From Amycolatopsis mongoliensis (GTDB lineage Bacteria; Actinomycetota; Actinomycetes; Mycobacteriales; Pseudonocardiaceae): a stretch of DNA of 64,000 nt. Both the position numbers and the translations under genes were made by a program. Position 1 is the stretch's first letter. Every line of letters begins with the position of its first letter. The DNA lies in assembly GCF_030285665.1 (NCBI RefSeq), contig NZ_CP127295.1, forward strand, positions 6,324,001 to 6,388,000, given 5' to 3'. Shown here in pieces: positions 1 to 8,024 of this stretch. Under the pieces are notes generated by a model, which was given only the letters and a program-made list of their open reading frames with translations, was not told the origin of the DNA and did no database searches.

Positions 1-1307
1 GTCTCCGGTCCGGCCATGACGGCGAACAGGATGAGCACGCCCCCGAAGGCGGCGAGGATGCCCGGGGTGAACGCGGCCGGCACCAGGTGCGCCAGCCCCA
101 GCTGGTAGTAGGAGAAGAACGCCGGGATGACGACGGCGGTGCTGTAGGCGACGCCCCACCCCGAGGACCGGACGGCGGTGGCGAAGCGCTCGTTGATGTA
201 GGCCGGCAGCACCCCGAGCGAGCCGAGGGTGAACACGTTCGTCAGGGCGGCGAGCAGGGTGAGGTTCGCCCAGCCGTGCACGGACCCGTTGGCCATCAGG
301 GTGTAGGTGATCGGGGTGAGCACGATGGTGATGGTCGCCGCGATGTACAGCGCGCGCTTGCGCCCGATGCGGTCGCTGAGCCAGCCGAAGAACAGGTAGG
401 TCGCGACGCCCGGCCACGCGTTGATCAGCTGGGTGTGGGCGAGGTCGGACGCGGTGTACCCCTTGTTGGACAGCAACAGCTGCGGCATGACGCTGCCGAG
501 CATGTTCACCGCGAAGAAGACCCCGGTCATGATGATGTAGGACTGGAGGAAGGCGCGCCCGGAGGAGCCCTTGAGCATGTCCCGCAGCGGGGACTTGCTG
601 CGCGTCGTCTCCTTCCAGGTCTCGGAGTCCTCCACCCGCCGCCGCAGGAACCAGGCGACGAACCAGGCCAGGAAGGCCCCGATGACGAACGGGATCCGCC
701 AGCCCCACTGGACGTACGGCGAGTGCAGGCCCGCGTTGGGCGCGAACACCAGCACCAGCGACGTCAGCACGGCGACGACGAACGGGCCGCCGCTGGCCGA
801 ACACTGGATGAGTGCTCCGGTGAACCCGCGGCGGCCCCGGGAGGCGTATTCCAGGGCCAGCGGCGTGGCGGCGGTGTACTCGCCGCCGAGGAAGATGCCC
901 TCGATGAACCGCAGCCCGAGCAGCAATGCGGTGGCGGCTCCCGCGCCCACCTGCTCCGCGCCCGGCAGCATCGCGATGAACAGCGAGATCGTGCCGAAGC
1001 CGTAGATCGTGATCGAGCCGACGCGGCGCCGGCCGATCCGGTCGGCGAAGTGCCCGAACAGCAGCGCGCCGATCGGCCGGCCGAGCAGGGTCGCGGCGAA
1101 GGTCATGCCGACGAACACCGACAGCTGGCTCGGCGACAGGTGCGCCTGGAAGTAGACCATCGCCGGCAGGAGCGAGGTCGATGCCACGTAGATGGAGTAC
1201 GAGTCGATCGCGAAGCCCGCCCAGGCGCTCGTGATCGCCCGGCGTCTGCGGGTGATGAAGGTGGGATCGAGCGAAGTGGCCGCGACTTCGCCGGTGCTGG
1301 AGGACAT
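1..1307 (-). CDS. MFS transporter (metabolite:H+ symporter type), 3' end cut by window edge
   Basis: About 435 codons are visible from an ATG at 1307 to the window edge. The translation begins MSSSTGEVAATSLDP and has the twelve-helix pattern of the major facilitator superfamily. The loop motif GHFADRIGRRR follows helix 2, and the related GWLSDRIGRKR appears after the central loop, as in the shikimate/benzoate-type metabolite:H+ symporters. The last visible residues, AGPETR, match the usual end of this family, so very little is missing. It is the last gene of the leftward catabolic operon, 30 bp behind the cupin gene, and probably imports the operon's substrate, which cannot be read from the sequence. 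The opposite strand also has a long frame here, a GC-rich shadow. Confidence 0.88.
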   Translation of the reverse strand, partial: MSSSTGEVAATSLDPTFITRRRRAITSAWAGFAIDSYSIYVASTSLLPAMVYFQAHLSPSQLSVFVGMTFAATLLGRPIGALLFGHFADRIGRRRVGSITIYGFGTISLFIAMLPGAEQVGAGAATALLLGLRFIEGIFLGGEYTAATPLALEYASRGRRGFTGALIQCSASGGPFVVAVLTSLVLVFAPNAGLHSPYVQWGWRIPFVIGAFLAWFVAWFLRRRVEDSETWKETTRSKSPLRDMLKGSSGRAFLQSYIIMTGVFFAVNMLGSVMPQLLLSNKGYTASDLAHTQLINAWPGVATYLFFGWLSDRIGRKRALYIAATITIVLTPITYTLMANGSVHGWANLTLLAALTNVFTLGSLGVLPAYINERFATAVRSSGWGVAYSTAVVIPAFFSYYQLGLAHLVPAAFTPGILAAFGGVLILFAVMAGPE

Positions 1308-1337
1308 GGACGTTCCCTTCGACGCTGAAGGTGGAAC

Positions 1338-2237
1338 TCAGGCGGGTGGTGCGGGGTAGTCGCCGGCGTTGAGCACCCAGCCGGGCTGGGCCGAGAAGTC
1401 GTGGCGGGGGCCGGAGAAGATGTCGATCAGGTGGTTGGCGCCGGAGCCGATGGCCTGCGAGGTGTGCACCGTCGGCGGCGGGATGACGGTCGCCGACGGG
1501 CTGCCGACGCGGGCGTGATCTTCGGGCCGCCAGTCGTCGGCGTCGGTGCCCCACGGCGTCTGGATGTGGTGCACGTAGGTGCCGGCGACGATCAGGCTGC
1601 ACTGCTCGAAGTCGTCGTGGAAGTGCGGGGACAGCTTGTGCGGGTTGCGCGGTCCCTGGTTCGGCTTGAGGAAGTTGACCATGAAGGCACGGGTGCGGAA
1701 GATGCGGCCGAAGCGCTTCGGGTCGTCGGGCACGTCGGCCATCCGGTAGGTCCGCCACCGGTAGCCCCCGACGGGCTCCGGCCACAGCTCTAGCGGCGCC
1801 ACGTGAGGGTGCGGGTGGGCGTAGCTGTCCGCATTGGACGCTTTGGCCGCCCACTCGAGCTCGTCGGACTGGATCAGCTGGGTGAGCTGGCCGCCGCCGG
1901 TGCTGACGATCTCGGCGGCGCCGGGCGGGACCACGACGAGCGCCGGCCCGGTGACCGCGTGCGCCCCGGCCGAGATCCCGCTGCTTTCGTCGATCACCAG
2001 GACGACCTGCTCGGACCGCAGCTCGCCCGACCAGATGACGTCGCCGGGCACGGGTTCGGTGTGGATCAGCACGAAGTTCTGGCCCCGCACGATCCACTGC
2101 CGGCTCCCGGCGGCCGTGACGACGTCCGGCGCGGTGACGGAGAAGTCGAGGAACTCCGGGGCGGCGACCGCGCCGGAGGGCCGCGGGGCGGCGCCGGTGG
2201 TCAGAGCGGAGCGGAGATCGTCCTTGGCGTAGGTCAT
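1338..2237 (-). CDS. Cupin-fold protein of catabolic operon
   Basis: This is a 299-residue protein. The ATG at 2237 is chosen because it overlaps the stop of the upstream DUF35 gene in an ATGA junction; the frame is open further upstream but runs through that gene. The C-terminal half has a cupin-like histidine cluster (HFHDDFEQ, then YVHHIQTPWGTD and a later PPTVHTSQ), consistent with a metal-binding jelly-roll. The N-terminal half has a second, more degenerate beta-rich repeat, so a bicupin is likely. The exact reaction is unknown; a dioxygenase, isomerase or hydrolase role in the pathway would fit. It is encoded between the DUF35 protein and the MFS importer. Confidence 0.75.
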   Translation of the reverse strand: MTYAKDDLRSALTTGAAPRPSGAVAAPEFLDFSVTAPDVVTAAGSRQWIVRGQNFVLIHTEPVPGDVIWSGELRSEQVVLVIDESSGISAGAHAVTGPALVVVPPGAAEIVSTGGGQLTQLIQSDELEWAAKASNADSYAHPHPHVAPLELWPEPVGGYRWRTYRMADVPDDPKRFGRIFRTRAFMVNFLKPNQGPRNPHKLSPHFHDDFEQCSLIVAGTYVHHIQTPWGTDADDWRPEDHARVGSPSATVIPPPTVHTSQAIGSGANHLIDIFSGPRHDFSAQPGWVLNAGDYPAPPA

Positions 2238-2626
2238 GAGCTCTCCTTCACGTGGGGGTCGCGCTCGAACGTCAGCCGCACCTGGCCCTCGTCGTCGAGC
2301 CCGCGGGTGAGCCGGACCGGCAGGCCGATCGCCGGTGTCCCCTCCAACCGGGCCAGGACGCGGGGGCCTTCGGCCAGTTCGACGTAGGCGATGACGAAGG
2401 GGTCGGCGCCGGTGTACTTTCCCTGGCCGCGCCGGTTGACGGTGTAGGAATAGACCGTGCCGGTGCCGGAAAGCGCTTCCCATTCAAGGCTTCCGGCCAT
2501 GCAGTGCGGGCAGCGGGCGCGCGGGTACCAGACCAGTGCGCCGCAGCCGGTGCAGCGGGGGAGGTCCAGCCTTCCGGCGGACAGCGCTTCGGTGAAGCGG
2601 GCGAGCACGGGGTCTTCGACGGTCAT
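2234..2626 (-). CDS. DUF35 / OB-fold zinc-ribbon acyl-CoA-associated protein
   Basis: This is a 130-residue protein with an N-terminal rubredoxin-like zinc ribbon (CTGCGALVWYPRARCPHC, around residues 24-41) followed by an OB-fold with the typical YSYTVNRRGQ and PFVIAYVEL strands. Proteins of this family (DUF35, ChsH2-like) normally form a complex with a thiolase-fold or hydratase partner and help bind acyl-CoA. Here the gene overlaps the stop of the thiolase-like gene upstream and the start of the cupin gene downstream by four bases each, which indicates tight translational coupling and supports a physical complex with the thiolase-like protein. Confidence 0.88.
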   Translation of the reverse strand: MTVEDPVLARFTEALSAGRLDLPRCTGCGALVWYPRARCPHCMAGSLEWEALSGTGTVYSYTVNRRGQGKYTGADPFVIAYVELAEGPRVLARLEGTPAIGLPVRLTRGLDDEGQVRLTFERDPHVKESS

Positions 2627-3780
2627 GCGTCCTCCGTTCCGAGCAGCAGGGTGGCGGCGGCGGTGCGGAAGCCGAGGCTGCCGCCGTGGGCCTGGACGAG
2701 CCCGATCCGGGCGCCGGGCACCTGGACCTCCGGCGTGGCCTCGCCGCGCAGCTGGCGGACGGCCTCGACGGTGCGGACCATGCCGCCGCGGAAGTCCGGG
2801 TGGTTGTTGCACAGGCCACCGCCGTCGGTGTTGAACGGCAGCCGCCCGTCCGGGCCCTGCAGGGTGCCGTCGGTGACGAAGGCTCCGCCTTTGCCCTTCT
2901 CGCAGAAACCGAGGTCTTCCAGGCTCATCAGCACCGTGATGGTGAAGGAGTCGTAGATCGAGACGTAGTCGACGTCACGCGGGGTCAGGCCCGCCTCCGC
3001 GAACGCCCGGGGACCGGAGAGCGCGGCGCCGGTGTAGGTGAGGTCGATGCCGCCGGCCGCGCTGTGCTTGACCGCCTCGCCGTGGCCGAGGATCTTCACC
3101 GTGCGGCCGGGCAGTGCGCGGGCGACGTCCTCGGCGACGATCACCAGCGCGGCGCCGCCGTCGCTGGTGATGCAGCAGTCGAGCCGGTGCAGGGGGTCGG
3201 AGATCAGCGGCGACTCGACGACGTCGGCGATGGTGACGGGCTTGCGCAGCACCGCGTTCGGGTTGTACTGCGCGTGGTGCGCGGCCGCGACCTTGACCTC
3301 CGCGAGCTGTTCGGACGTGGTGCCGAACTCGTGCATGTGCCGCTGCGCCGCGAGCGCGTACCCGGCGGGAACGGTGACGCCGTAGGCCGATTCGTACGGG
3401 TGGTCCGGGCCGCGCTCGCCGCCGCCGGACCGCGCGCCCGACAACGGGAGCCCGGCCATCGCGAGCAGCGCCACCCGGCACTTGCCCGCCGCCACCGCGG
3501 CCACGGCGTGCCCGGCGTGCATGACGTAGGACGCGCCGCCGCCCTCCGTGACGTCCACATAGGACAAATCGGTGAGGCCGAGGTAGTCGGCCATCGCGAT
3601 CGAGCCGAGCCCGGGGACTTCGGAGCAGAAGAAACCGTCCACGTCGGACAGGCTCAGCCCGGCGTCGGCGAGCGCGCCGTAGGCGACTTCGGCGAGCACC
3701 TGGGGCACGGTCTTGCCGGGGATCTTGCGCTGCGGATGCTCGAAGGCACCGGCGATGCGCGCGGTCACCTGCCTGGTCAT
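2623..3780 (-). CDS. Thiolase-superfamily protein, lipid-transfer (SCP-x/Ltp) type, lacking the usual nucleophilic Cys
   Basis: This is a 385-residue thiolase-fold protein starting at ATG 3780 in an ATGA junction with the CoA-transferase B gene. It resembles the SCP-x/lipid-transfer branch: early VDGFFCSEVPG, a central TSDGGAALVI and a C-terminal GLCNNHPDFRGG carrying the conserved histidine. At the place where true thiolases have their acyl-accepting cysteine, the sequence reads TEGGGASYVMHAGHA with no cysteine. Ltp-type steroid side-chain aldolases, which also pair with a DUF35 protein, share this feature. It may therefore act as a retro-aldolase or retro-Claisen enzyme on a CoA ester and not as a thiolase. 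Automated annotation would probably call it acetyl-CoA acetyltransferase. Confidence 0.85.
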   Translation of the reverse strand: MTRQVTARIAGAFEHPQRKIPGKTVPQVLAEVAYGALADAGLSLSDVDGFFCSEVPGLGSIAMADYLGLTDLSYVDVTEGGGASYVMHAGHAVAAVAAGKCRVALLAMAGLPLSGARSGGGERGPDHPYESAYGVTVPAGYALAAQRHMHEFGTTSEQLAEVKVAAAHHAQYNPNAVLRKPVTIADVVESPLISDPLHRLDCCITSDGGAALVIVAEDVARALPGRTVKILGHGEAVKHSAAGGIDLTYTGAALSGPRAFAEAGLTPRDVDYVSIYDSFTITVLMSLEDLGFCEKGKGGAFVTDGTLQGPDGRLPFNTDGGGLCNNHPDFRGGMVRTVEAVRQLRGEATPEVQVPGARIGLVQAHGGSLGFRTAAATLLLGTEDA

Positions 3781-4448
3781 GCGGGTTCTCCTCGGGTCCA
3801 GAGGTCGACGGTGTAGGCGGCCTCGGTCAGCGGGGCGAGCTGCTCGGGCCGGACGCCGGGAGCACACTCGCGCAGGGTCAGCACGCCCTCGGCGAACTCG
3901 AAGACGGCCAGGTCGGTGTAGACGCGGTCGACCACGCCCGGGCCGGTGAGCGGGAACGTGCATTCCTTGCGCAGCTTGGCGTTCCCCTGCTTGTCGACGT
4001 GGTCCATCATCACCCAGACGCGGCGGGCGCCGACGGCCAGATCCATCGCGCCGCCCACGCCGGGGTTGCCGCCGGGGACCAGCCAGTTCGCCAGGTCGCC
4101 GTTCTCGCCGACCTGCAGCGCGCCGAGCACGCACAGGTCGAGCCGCCCGCCCCGGGCGATGGCGAAGGACATCGACGAGTCGAACGCGGCCGCGCCTTCC
4201 AGCAGCGTCACCGGATTCTTGCCGGCGTCGGTGATGTCGGGGTCCGGCTCGCCTTCCGGGGGCGGGCCGACGCCGAGCAGGCCGTGTTCGCAGTGGTAGA
4301 GGACTTCCCGGCCGGGGGTGGGCTGGTCCGGCAGGAGCAGCGGTGCGCCGATGCCGACGTTGACGCACCAGCCGTCCTCGAGGTCGGCGGCGACGCGGCG
4401 GGCGAGGTCCGTCCTGGACAGTGCCCGGGGTGGGGTGACGGTGGTCAT
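3777..4448 (-). CDS. 3-oxoacid CoA-transferase subunit B (beta)
   Basis: This is a 223-residue protein of the SCOT beta family. The N-terminal segment [20 protein letters not shown] is the family signature, and [12 protein letters not shown] is the catalytic segment in which the glutamate forms the covalent CoA thioester. The downstream [20 protein letters not shown] segment is also typical. It overlaps the thiolase-like gene by four bases and abuts subunit A (whose stop lies at 4448-4450). Together the two subunits would move CoA from succinyl-CoA or acetyl-CoA to an acid intermediate of the pathway. The substrate is not identifiable from sequence. Confidence 0.9.
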   Translation of the reverse strand: MTTVTPPRALSRTDLARRVAADLEDGWCVNVGIGAPLLLPDQPTPGREVLYHCEHGLLGVGPPPEGEPDPDITDAGKNPVTLLEGAAAFDSSMSFAIARGGRLDLCVLGALQVGENGDLANWLVPGGNPGVGGAMDLAVGARRVWVMMDHVDKQGNAKLRKECTFPLTGPGVVDRVYTDLAVFEFAEGVLTLRECAPGVRPEQLAPLTEAAYTVDLWTRGEPA

Positions 4449-5167
4449 CAGGCCGCCTCCGGTTCGGTCCGCACCAGGTGGTCCACGAACGGGCCGGGCA
4501 GGTGGATGTCGTCGGGGGACAGGGAACCGGTGCGCTCGACGTGGTCGGCCTGCACGATGGTCGTCCGCGCGGCCATCGCGGCCACCGGGTTGAAGTTGCG
4601 GGCGCCGAGGCGGAACCGGAGGTTGCCGTACCGGTCCGCCCGGTCGGCCTTCACCAGGGCGAAGTCCGGCCGCAGCGGGGATTCGAGCACGTAGGTCCGG
4701 CCGTCGATCACGCGTTGCTCCTTCGGGGGAAGCGTTTTCTCCGGCTGGCCGTGCCGCAGCACGAAGCCGCCGTCGGCGAGGATGGTGCCCGCGGCGGTGG
4801 GCGTGTAGAAGCCGCCGAGGCCCGAGCCGCCCGCGCGCAGGCGTTCGGCCAGCGTCCCCTGCGGCACGAGCTCGATCTCGACCTCCCCGGCGAAGTAGCG
4901 CCGGAAGAAGGCCGGGTTCACGGGGAAGGAGCAGGAGAACTTCTTCACCCGGTGCTCGGCGAGCAGCCGCCCGATGCCGCGCTCGCCGGGCAGCCCCTGG
5001 CCGCCGTTGTTGGCGATGACGTGCAGTTCGCGGACGTCGCGGTCGCAGAGCGCGTCGATCAGGTCGACCGGCACCCCGGTCCGGCCGAACCCGCCGATCA
5101 CGATGGAAGATCCACTGTGGACGGTGTCCAGCGCCGCGGCGGCGCCGGCCCGGATCTTGTCGATCAC
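4448..5167 (-). CDS. 3-oxoacid CoA-transferase subunit A (alpha)
   Basis: This is a 239-residue CoA-transferase alpha subunit. The GTG at 5167 is chosen because it overlaps the stop of the aldolase gene (GTGA) and is followed directly by the family N-terminus (VIDKIRAGAAAALDTVHSG). The glycine-rich CoA-binding segment GGFGRTGVPVDLIDAL is present, as are SCSFPVNPAFF and the C-terminal RTTIVQADHV. It forms the A half of the heterodimer with the next gene. A much longer open frame upstream on this strand is the shadow of the aldolase gene. Confidence 0.9.
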   Translation of the reverse strand: MIDKIRAGAAAALDTVHSGSSIVIGGFGRTGVPVDLIDALCDRDVRELHVIANNGGQGLPGERGIGRLLAEHRVKKFSCSFPVNPAFFRRYFAGEVEIELVPQGTLAERLRAGGSGLGGFYTPTAAGTILADGGFVLRHGQPEKTLPPKEQRVIDGRTYVLESPLRPDFALVKADRADRYGNLRFRLGARNFNPVAAMAARTTIVQADHVERTGSLSPDDIHLPGPFVDHLVRTEPEAA

Positions 5168-5946
5168 GACGCGCTCACCGGCTGGGCCAGCGCTTCGCGG
5201 GCTTGGGCGACCGCCCGGCGGGCGGCTCCGGAGATCATCCCGGTGTCGTTGCCGACGAGCAGGAACCGGCAGCCCTGCCCGGCCCGCAGCCGGAGCTGGT
5301 CCTCGCCCTGGACCACGGTGCCGACCGGGACGCCGGCCCGGACCGCGGCCTCGATCGACCGCGTCACGGCGTCGTGCACGGCCGGGGAGCCGGCGGGAAC
5401 GCCCAGGCTGAGCGACAGGTCGCCGGGCCCGACGAACACGGCGTCGAGGCCGGGTGCGGTCAGGATGCCCTCGATGTCCTCGACTGCTTCCCGTTCCTCG
5501 ATCATCGCGACGCGCGCGACGTCCTCCCGGCCCGCCCGCACGTATTCCGCGACGCCGCCGTCGAGGCCGCCCCACACCCCGGCGCGTGCGGCGTAGCCCA
5601 TGCCGCGGGTGCCGGCGGGCGGGAACAGGAACTGCCGCATGACGGCCTTCGCCTGCGCGGCGTCGGAAACGTGCGGCACGAGCACACCGGCCGCGCCCGC
5701 GTCGAGGTAGCGCTGGGCGTCGCCGTAACCGTGGTCGGTGATCCGCACCAGCGGCGCGACGCCGATCCGGGAGTACACGACGATCAGCGCTTAGACATCG
5801 CGGACCGAAAGCAGGGCGTGTTCGGTGTCGATCACGACGAAGTCGAACCCCGCGGCCCCGATGATCTCGGCGACCTCCAGTGCGGGGATCTTGACGAACG
5901 TGCCGACCACGGGCGGACGGGACGACTTCAGCAACTGCTGGAACAT
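5164..5946 (-). pseudogene. HpcH/HpaI-family aldolase interrupted by an in-frame TAA
   Basis: The frame opens at ATG 5946 (MFQQLLKSSRPPVVGTFVKI) and encodes the first strands of an HpcH/HpaI class II aldolase (FDFVVIDTEHALLSVRDV). It then meets TAA at 5791-5793 and continues in the same frame as ALIVVYSRIGVAPLVRITDHG through the rest of the barrel, including GVLVPHVSDA, a glutamate-bearing IEEREAVEDIEGI and FVGPGDLSLSLGVP, to TGA at 5164. Family members read straight through this point, so a single base change such as GAA or CAA to TAA explains the break. An internal GTG at 5778 could restart translation, but the product would lack the first beta strands. It is the first gene of the operon. 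A sequencing error is the alternative. Confidence 0.8.
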
Positions 5947-5981
5947 GCGCGATCTCCGTGGATGAGTCCGGCTCCGAGCGA

Positions 5982-6006
5982 GTTCGTTATACGAACAGCC
6001 TGTTCG
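5982..6006. promoter_or_regulatory. Overlapping palindromes, candidate IclR/TetR-type operator before the aldolase operon
   Basis: Two perfect inverted repeats share the half-site CGAAC. GTTCGT-TAT-ACGAAC spans 5982-5996 and CGAACAG-C-CTGTTCG spans 5992-6006. They lie 36-60 bp upstream of the aldolase ATG (5946) on the operon's promoter side. Such GTTCG/CGAAC half-sites resemble those of IclR-family regulators of aromatic and organic-acid catabolism; that is inference. No matching regulator gene is adjacent within the window. Confidence 0.55.
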
Positions 6007-6280
6007 CGATACGTAGCATCGCACGCAGGCGCCGGTCAGGCAAGAGGCCGATTTCGCGCGGCACCTGCCGCGGCCGGGGAAGGGACGTCGAGGACGACTG
6101 AGAGATCACGGACCGGCACGGACCGGAGTCGGTGCCGGCGAAGGGGTCATCCGGAGGCGGGATCGGCCGGCGTTCGCAGGTCGGCTGTGTCGTGGGGCTC
6201 GATCAGGCCGTGGTGCACCGGAGTGCGCGGAGGCGGCTGGAGGTGTCCTGCTCGTCCGCCATGCGCCGCACCCTAATAGT

Positions 6281-6318
6281 CGCTAGTCTTTCTAGCGAAT
6301 ATTGCTAGATTGTCTAGC
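6281..6318. promoter_or_regulatory. Tandem operator CTAG-N-CTAG upstream of the redox operon
   Basis: Two inverted repeats stand side by side: CGCTAG-TCTTT-CTAGCG at 6281-6297 and GCTAG-ATTGT-CTAGC at 6304-6318. Both have 5-bp spacers and their centres are 22 bp apart, two helical turns, so two regulator dimers could bind the same face of the helix. The second site ends 14 bp before the ATG at 6333, so binding would block the promoter or ribosome entry. The pattern fits a TetR, MarR or PadR-type repressor; none is encoded next to it. Confidence 0.6.
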
Positions 6319-6332
6319 GATGGGAGCTGGTC

Positions 6333-6770
6333 ATGGACGTGCGTGCCATCAACGCGCAGATGGTCGCCAAACTGCTGGCGACGGAGGGCGAGCCCGTGCC
6401 CGAAGGCGGCTACGGCCTCCGCGTGATCGAAACCCGCGGCCGGGGCTCCGGCGTGGCCCGGCACGTGCCGCTCGCCGTCGTGCAGCGCCGCGGCTGCTGG
6501 TACCTGGTGTCCCCGGACCGGAAGCGGGACTGGGTCCGGAACCTGCTCGCGACACCCGCCTGCGCGGTGATCGAGGAGACGGCCCGGCTCGAACGCCACG
6601 CGGAACCGGCCGGCGGCCCGGAGGCGGCCGCCGTCGTCGCCCAGTACCTCGAGGCGATGGCGGTGCCGTGGGCGATCGAGGCCTTCCCCGTGGCGCAGGA
6701 CGCGACGGAGGACGAGATCGTCCCCCACCTCCTGGGCATGGCCGTCTTCGTGCTGCGGGAACCGGCGTGA
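6333..6770 (+). CDS. Deazaflavin (F420)-dependent nitroreductase-family protein
   Basis: This is a 145-residue protein. The start ATG follows a GGGAG ribosome site and sits just behind the tandem operator. The central segment (HVPLAVVQRRGCWYLVSPDRKRDWVRNLLATPACAV) has the split beta-barrel pattern of the Ddn/DUF385 family, which binds deazaflavin F420 in actinobacteria and reduces a range of quinones and activated olefins. The C-terminal third is helical. The gene overlaps the next one in a GTGA junction, so the two proteins are probably made together. The substrate is unknown; FMN could replace F420. Confidence 0.7.
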   Translation: MDVRAINAQMVAKLLATEGEPVPEGGYGLRVIETRGRGSGVARHVPLAVVQRRGCWYLVSPDRKRDWVRNLLATPACAVIEETARLERHAEPAGGPEAAAVVAQYLEAMAVPWAIEAFPVAQDATEDEIVPHLLGMAVFVLREPA

Positions 6771-8002
6771 GCGCCCCGGCGCGGGACGTCGTCATCGCCG
6801 GTGGCGGGCCCGGCGGGATGCTGCTGGGCTACCTGCTGGCCCGGGCGGGGATCGAGGTCACCGTGCTGGAGTCGCGGTCGGACTTCGACCGCGACTTCCG
6901 CGGCGACTCCCTGCACCCCTACACCCTCGAACTGCTCGACCGGCTGGGCCTCGCCGAGGGGCTGCTGCGGCTCGACCACTTCAAAGCCCGGTCGTTCCGG
7001 TTCCACACCCCGAAGGCGACGTTCAGCGTCGCCGGGTACGACCGGCTCGACACGCCGTTCAACTACATCGCCCTGATGCCGCAGGTGCGCTTCCTCGACT
7101 ACCTCGCCGCGCAGGCCCGGTGCCTGCGGTCGTTCTCCCTCGAGATGGGAGCCAAGGTCACCGGCCTGATCACCGACGGGCCGGGCCGGGTCACCGGTGT
7201 CCGGCACCGGGGCGGTGAGATCTCCTGCTCGCTGGTCGTCGGCGCGGACGGGCGGTTCTCGACCGTGCGCCGCCTGGCCGACCTGCCCGCCCGCTCGCTC
7301 GGCGCGACCACCGACATCCTCTGGTTCCGCCTGCCGAGGCGGGCCGGCGATCCGCCCGACGCCGACCTCGACCTGTACTACGGGCCGGAAAGCTACGTCG
7401 GCGTGCTCGGCGGCGTGCACGACTGGCAGGTCGGCTACAGCGTCGCGAAAGGGACCTTTCCCCGGCTGCGCGAGCAGGGCGTGGCGCCGATCAGGGACTT
7501 CGTCCGCCTGCACATCCCCTGGCTCGCCGACCGCGCGGACCTGCTGACCGACTTCGCGCAGACCACGTTGCTCTCGGTCGACATCTCCCGCGTGGACAGC
7601 TGGTACCGCCCGGGCCTCCTGCTGCTGGGCGACGCCGCGCACGTGATCTCGCCGGTCGGCGGCAACGGCATCCTCATGGCCGTTCAGGACGCGGTCGCGG
7701 CGGCGAACCGGCTCGTCCCGTCCTTCCGCGAGGGCGGGCCCGGGCTCGGCGACCTCGCCGCCGTCCAGCAGGACCGGCTGCCGGCCGTCAAGAAGGTCCA
7801 GGCACAGCAGGTCCGGGTGGAACGGAGTTCGGCGCGCGCCCGGGCCAAGGGCAGGAGCGGGGCCCCGCCCGCGTTCCTGCGCTGGCTGTTCGCCGTCCCG
7901 GCGCTGCGCACCCGCGGCGCACGCGACAACGCGTACGGCCCGTACCCGCCCCACCTCGACGAGGCCGTTCTCCGGGCTTGTCGCGAGCGCGAACCGCGTT
8001 GA
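6767..8002 (+). CDS. FAD-dependent aromatic-type monooxygenase
   Basis: This is a 411-residue class A flavoprotein monooxygenase. The GTG at 6767 overlaps the stop of the preceding gene. It shows the N-terminal dinucleotide-binding motif (IAGGGPGGMLLGYLLARAG, residues about 10-28), a middle GADGRFS, which is the DG motif of NADPH-dependent hydroxylases, and the second FAD motif GLLLLGDAAHVISPVGGNGI near residue 290. Length and order match the PHBH/UbiH-like hydroxylases. Together with the F420-type protein before it, it suggests a small redox pathway for modifying or clearing a quinone or phenolic compound, under the CTAG operator. Confidence 0.88.
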   Translation: MSAPARDVVIAGGGPGGMLLGYLLARAGIEVTVLESRSDFDRDFRGDSLHPYTLELLDRLGLAEGLLRLDHFKARSFRFHTPKATFSVAGYDRLDTPFNYIALMPQVRFLDYLAAQARCLRSFSLEMGAKVTGLITDGPGRVTGVRHRGGEISCSLVVGADGRFSTVRRLADLPARSLGATTDILWFRLPRRAGDPPDADLDLYYGPESYVGVLGGVHDWQVGYSVAKGTFPRLREQGVAPIRDFVRLHIPWLADRADLLTDFAQTTLLSVDISRVDSWYRPGLLLLGDAAHVISPVGGNGILMAVQDAVAAANRLVPSFREGGPGLGDLAAVQQDRLPAVKKVQAQQVRVERSSARARAKGRSGAPPAFLRWLFAVPALRTRGARDNAYGPYPPHLDEAVLRACREREPR

Positions 8003-8024
8003 CCTTCGACCGGGAGGATTTCCG

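Larger units (their letters stand above)
5947..6332. other. Intergenic region between divergent operons
   Basis: This stretch holds the operator of the leftward operon (5982-6006) and the tandem operator of the rightward operon (6281-6318). The sequence between 6025 and 6280 has only short open frames with no recognisable protein. I see no RNA gene in it. Confidence 0.6.

Noticed and set aside
87..1328. 413-codon plus-strand frame at the left edge
   Set aside because: It is antisense to a clear MFS transporter. The translation is low-complexity and has no domain.
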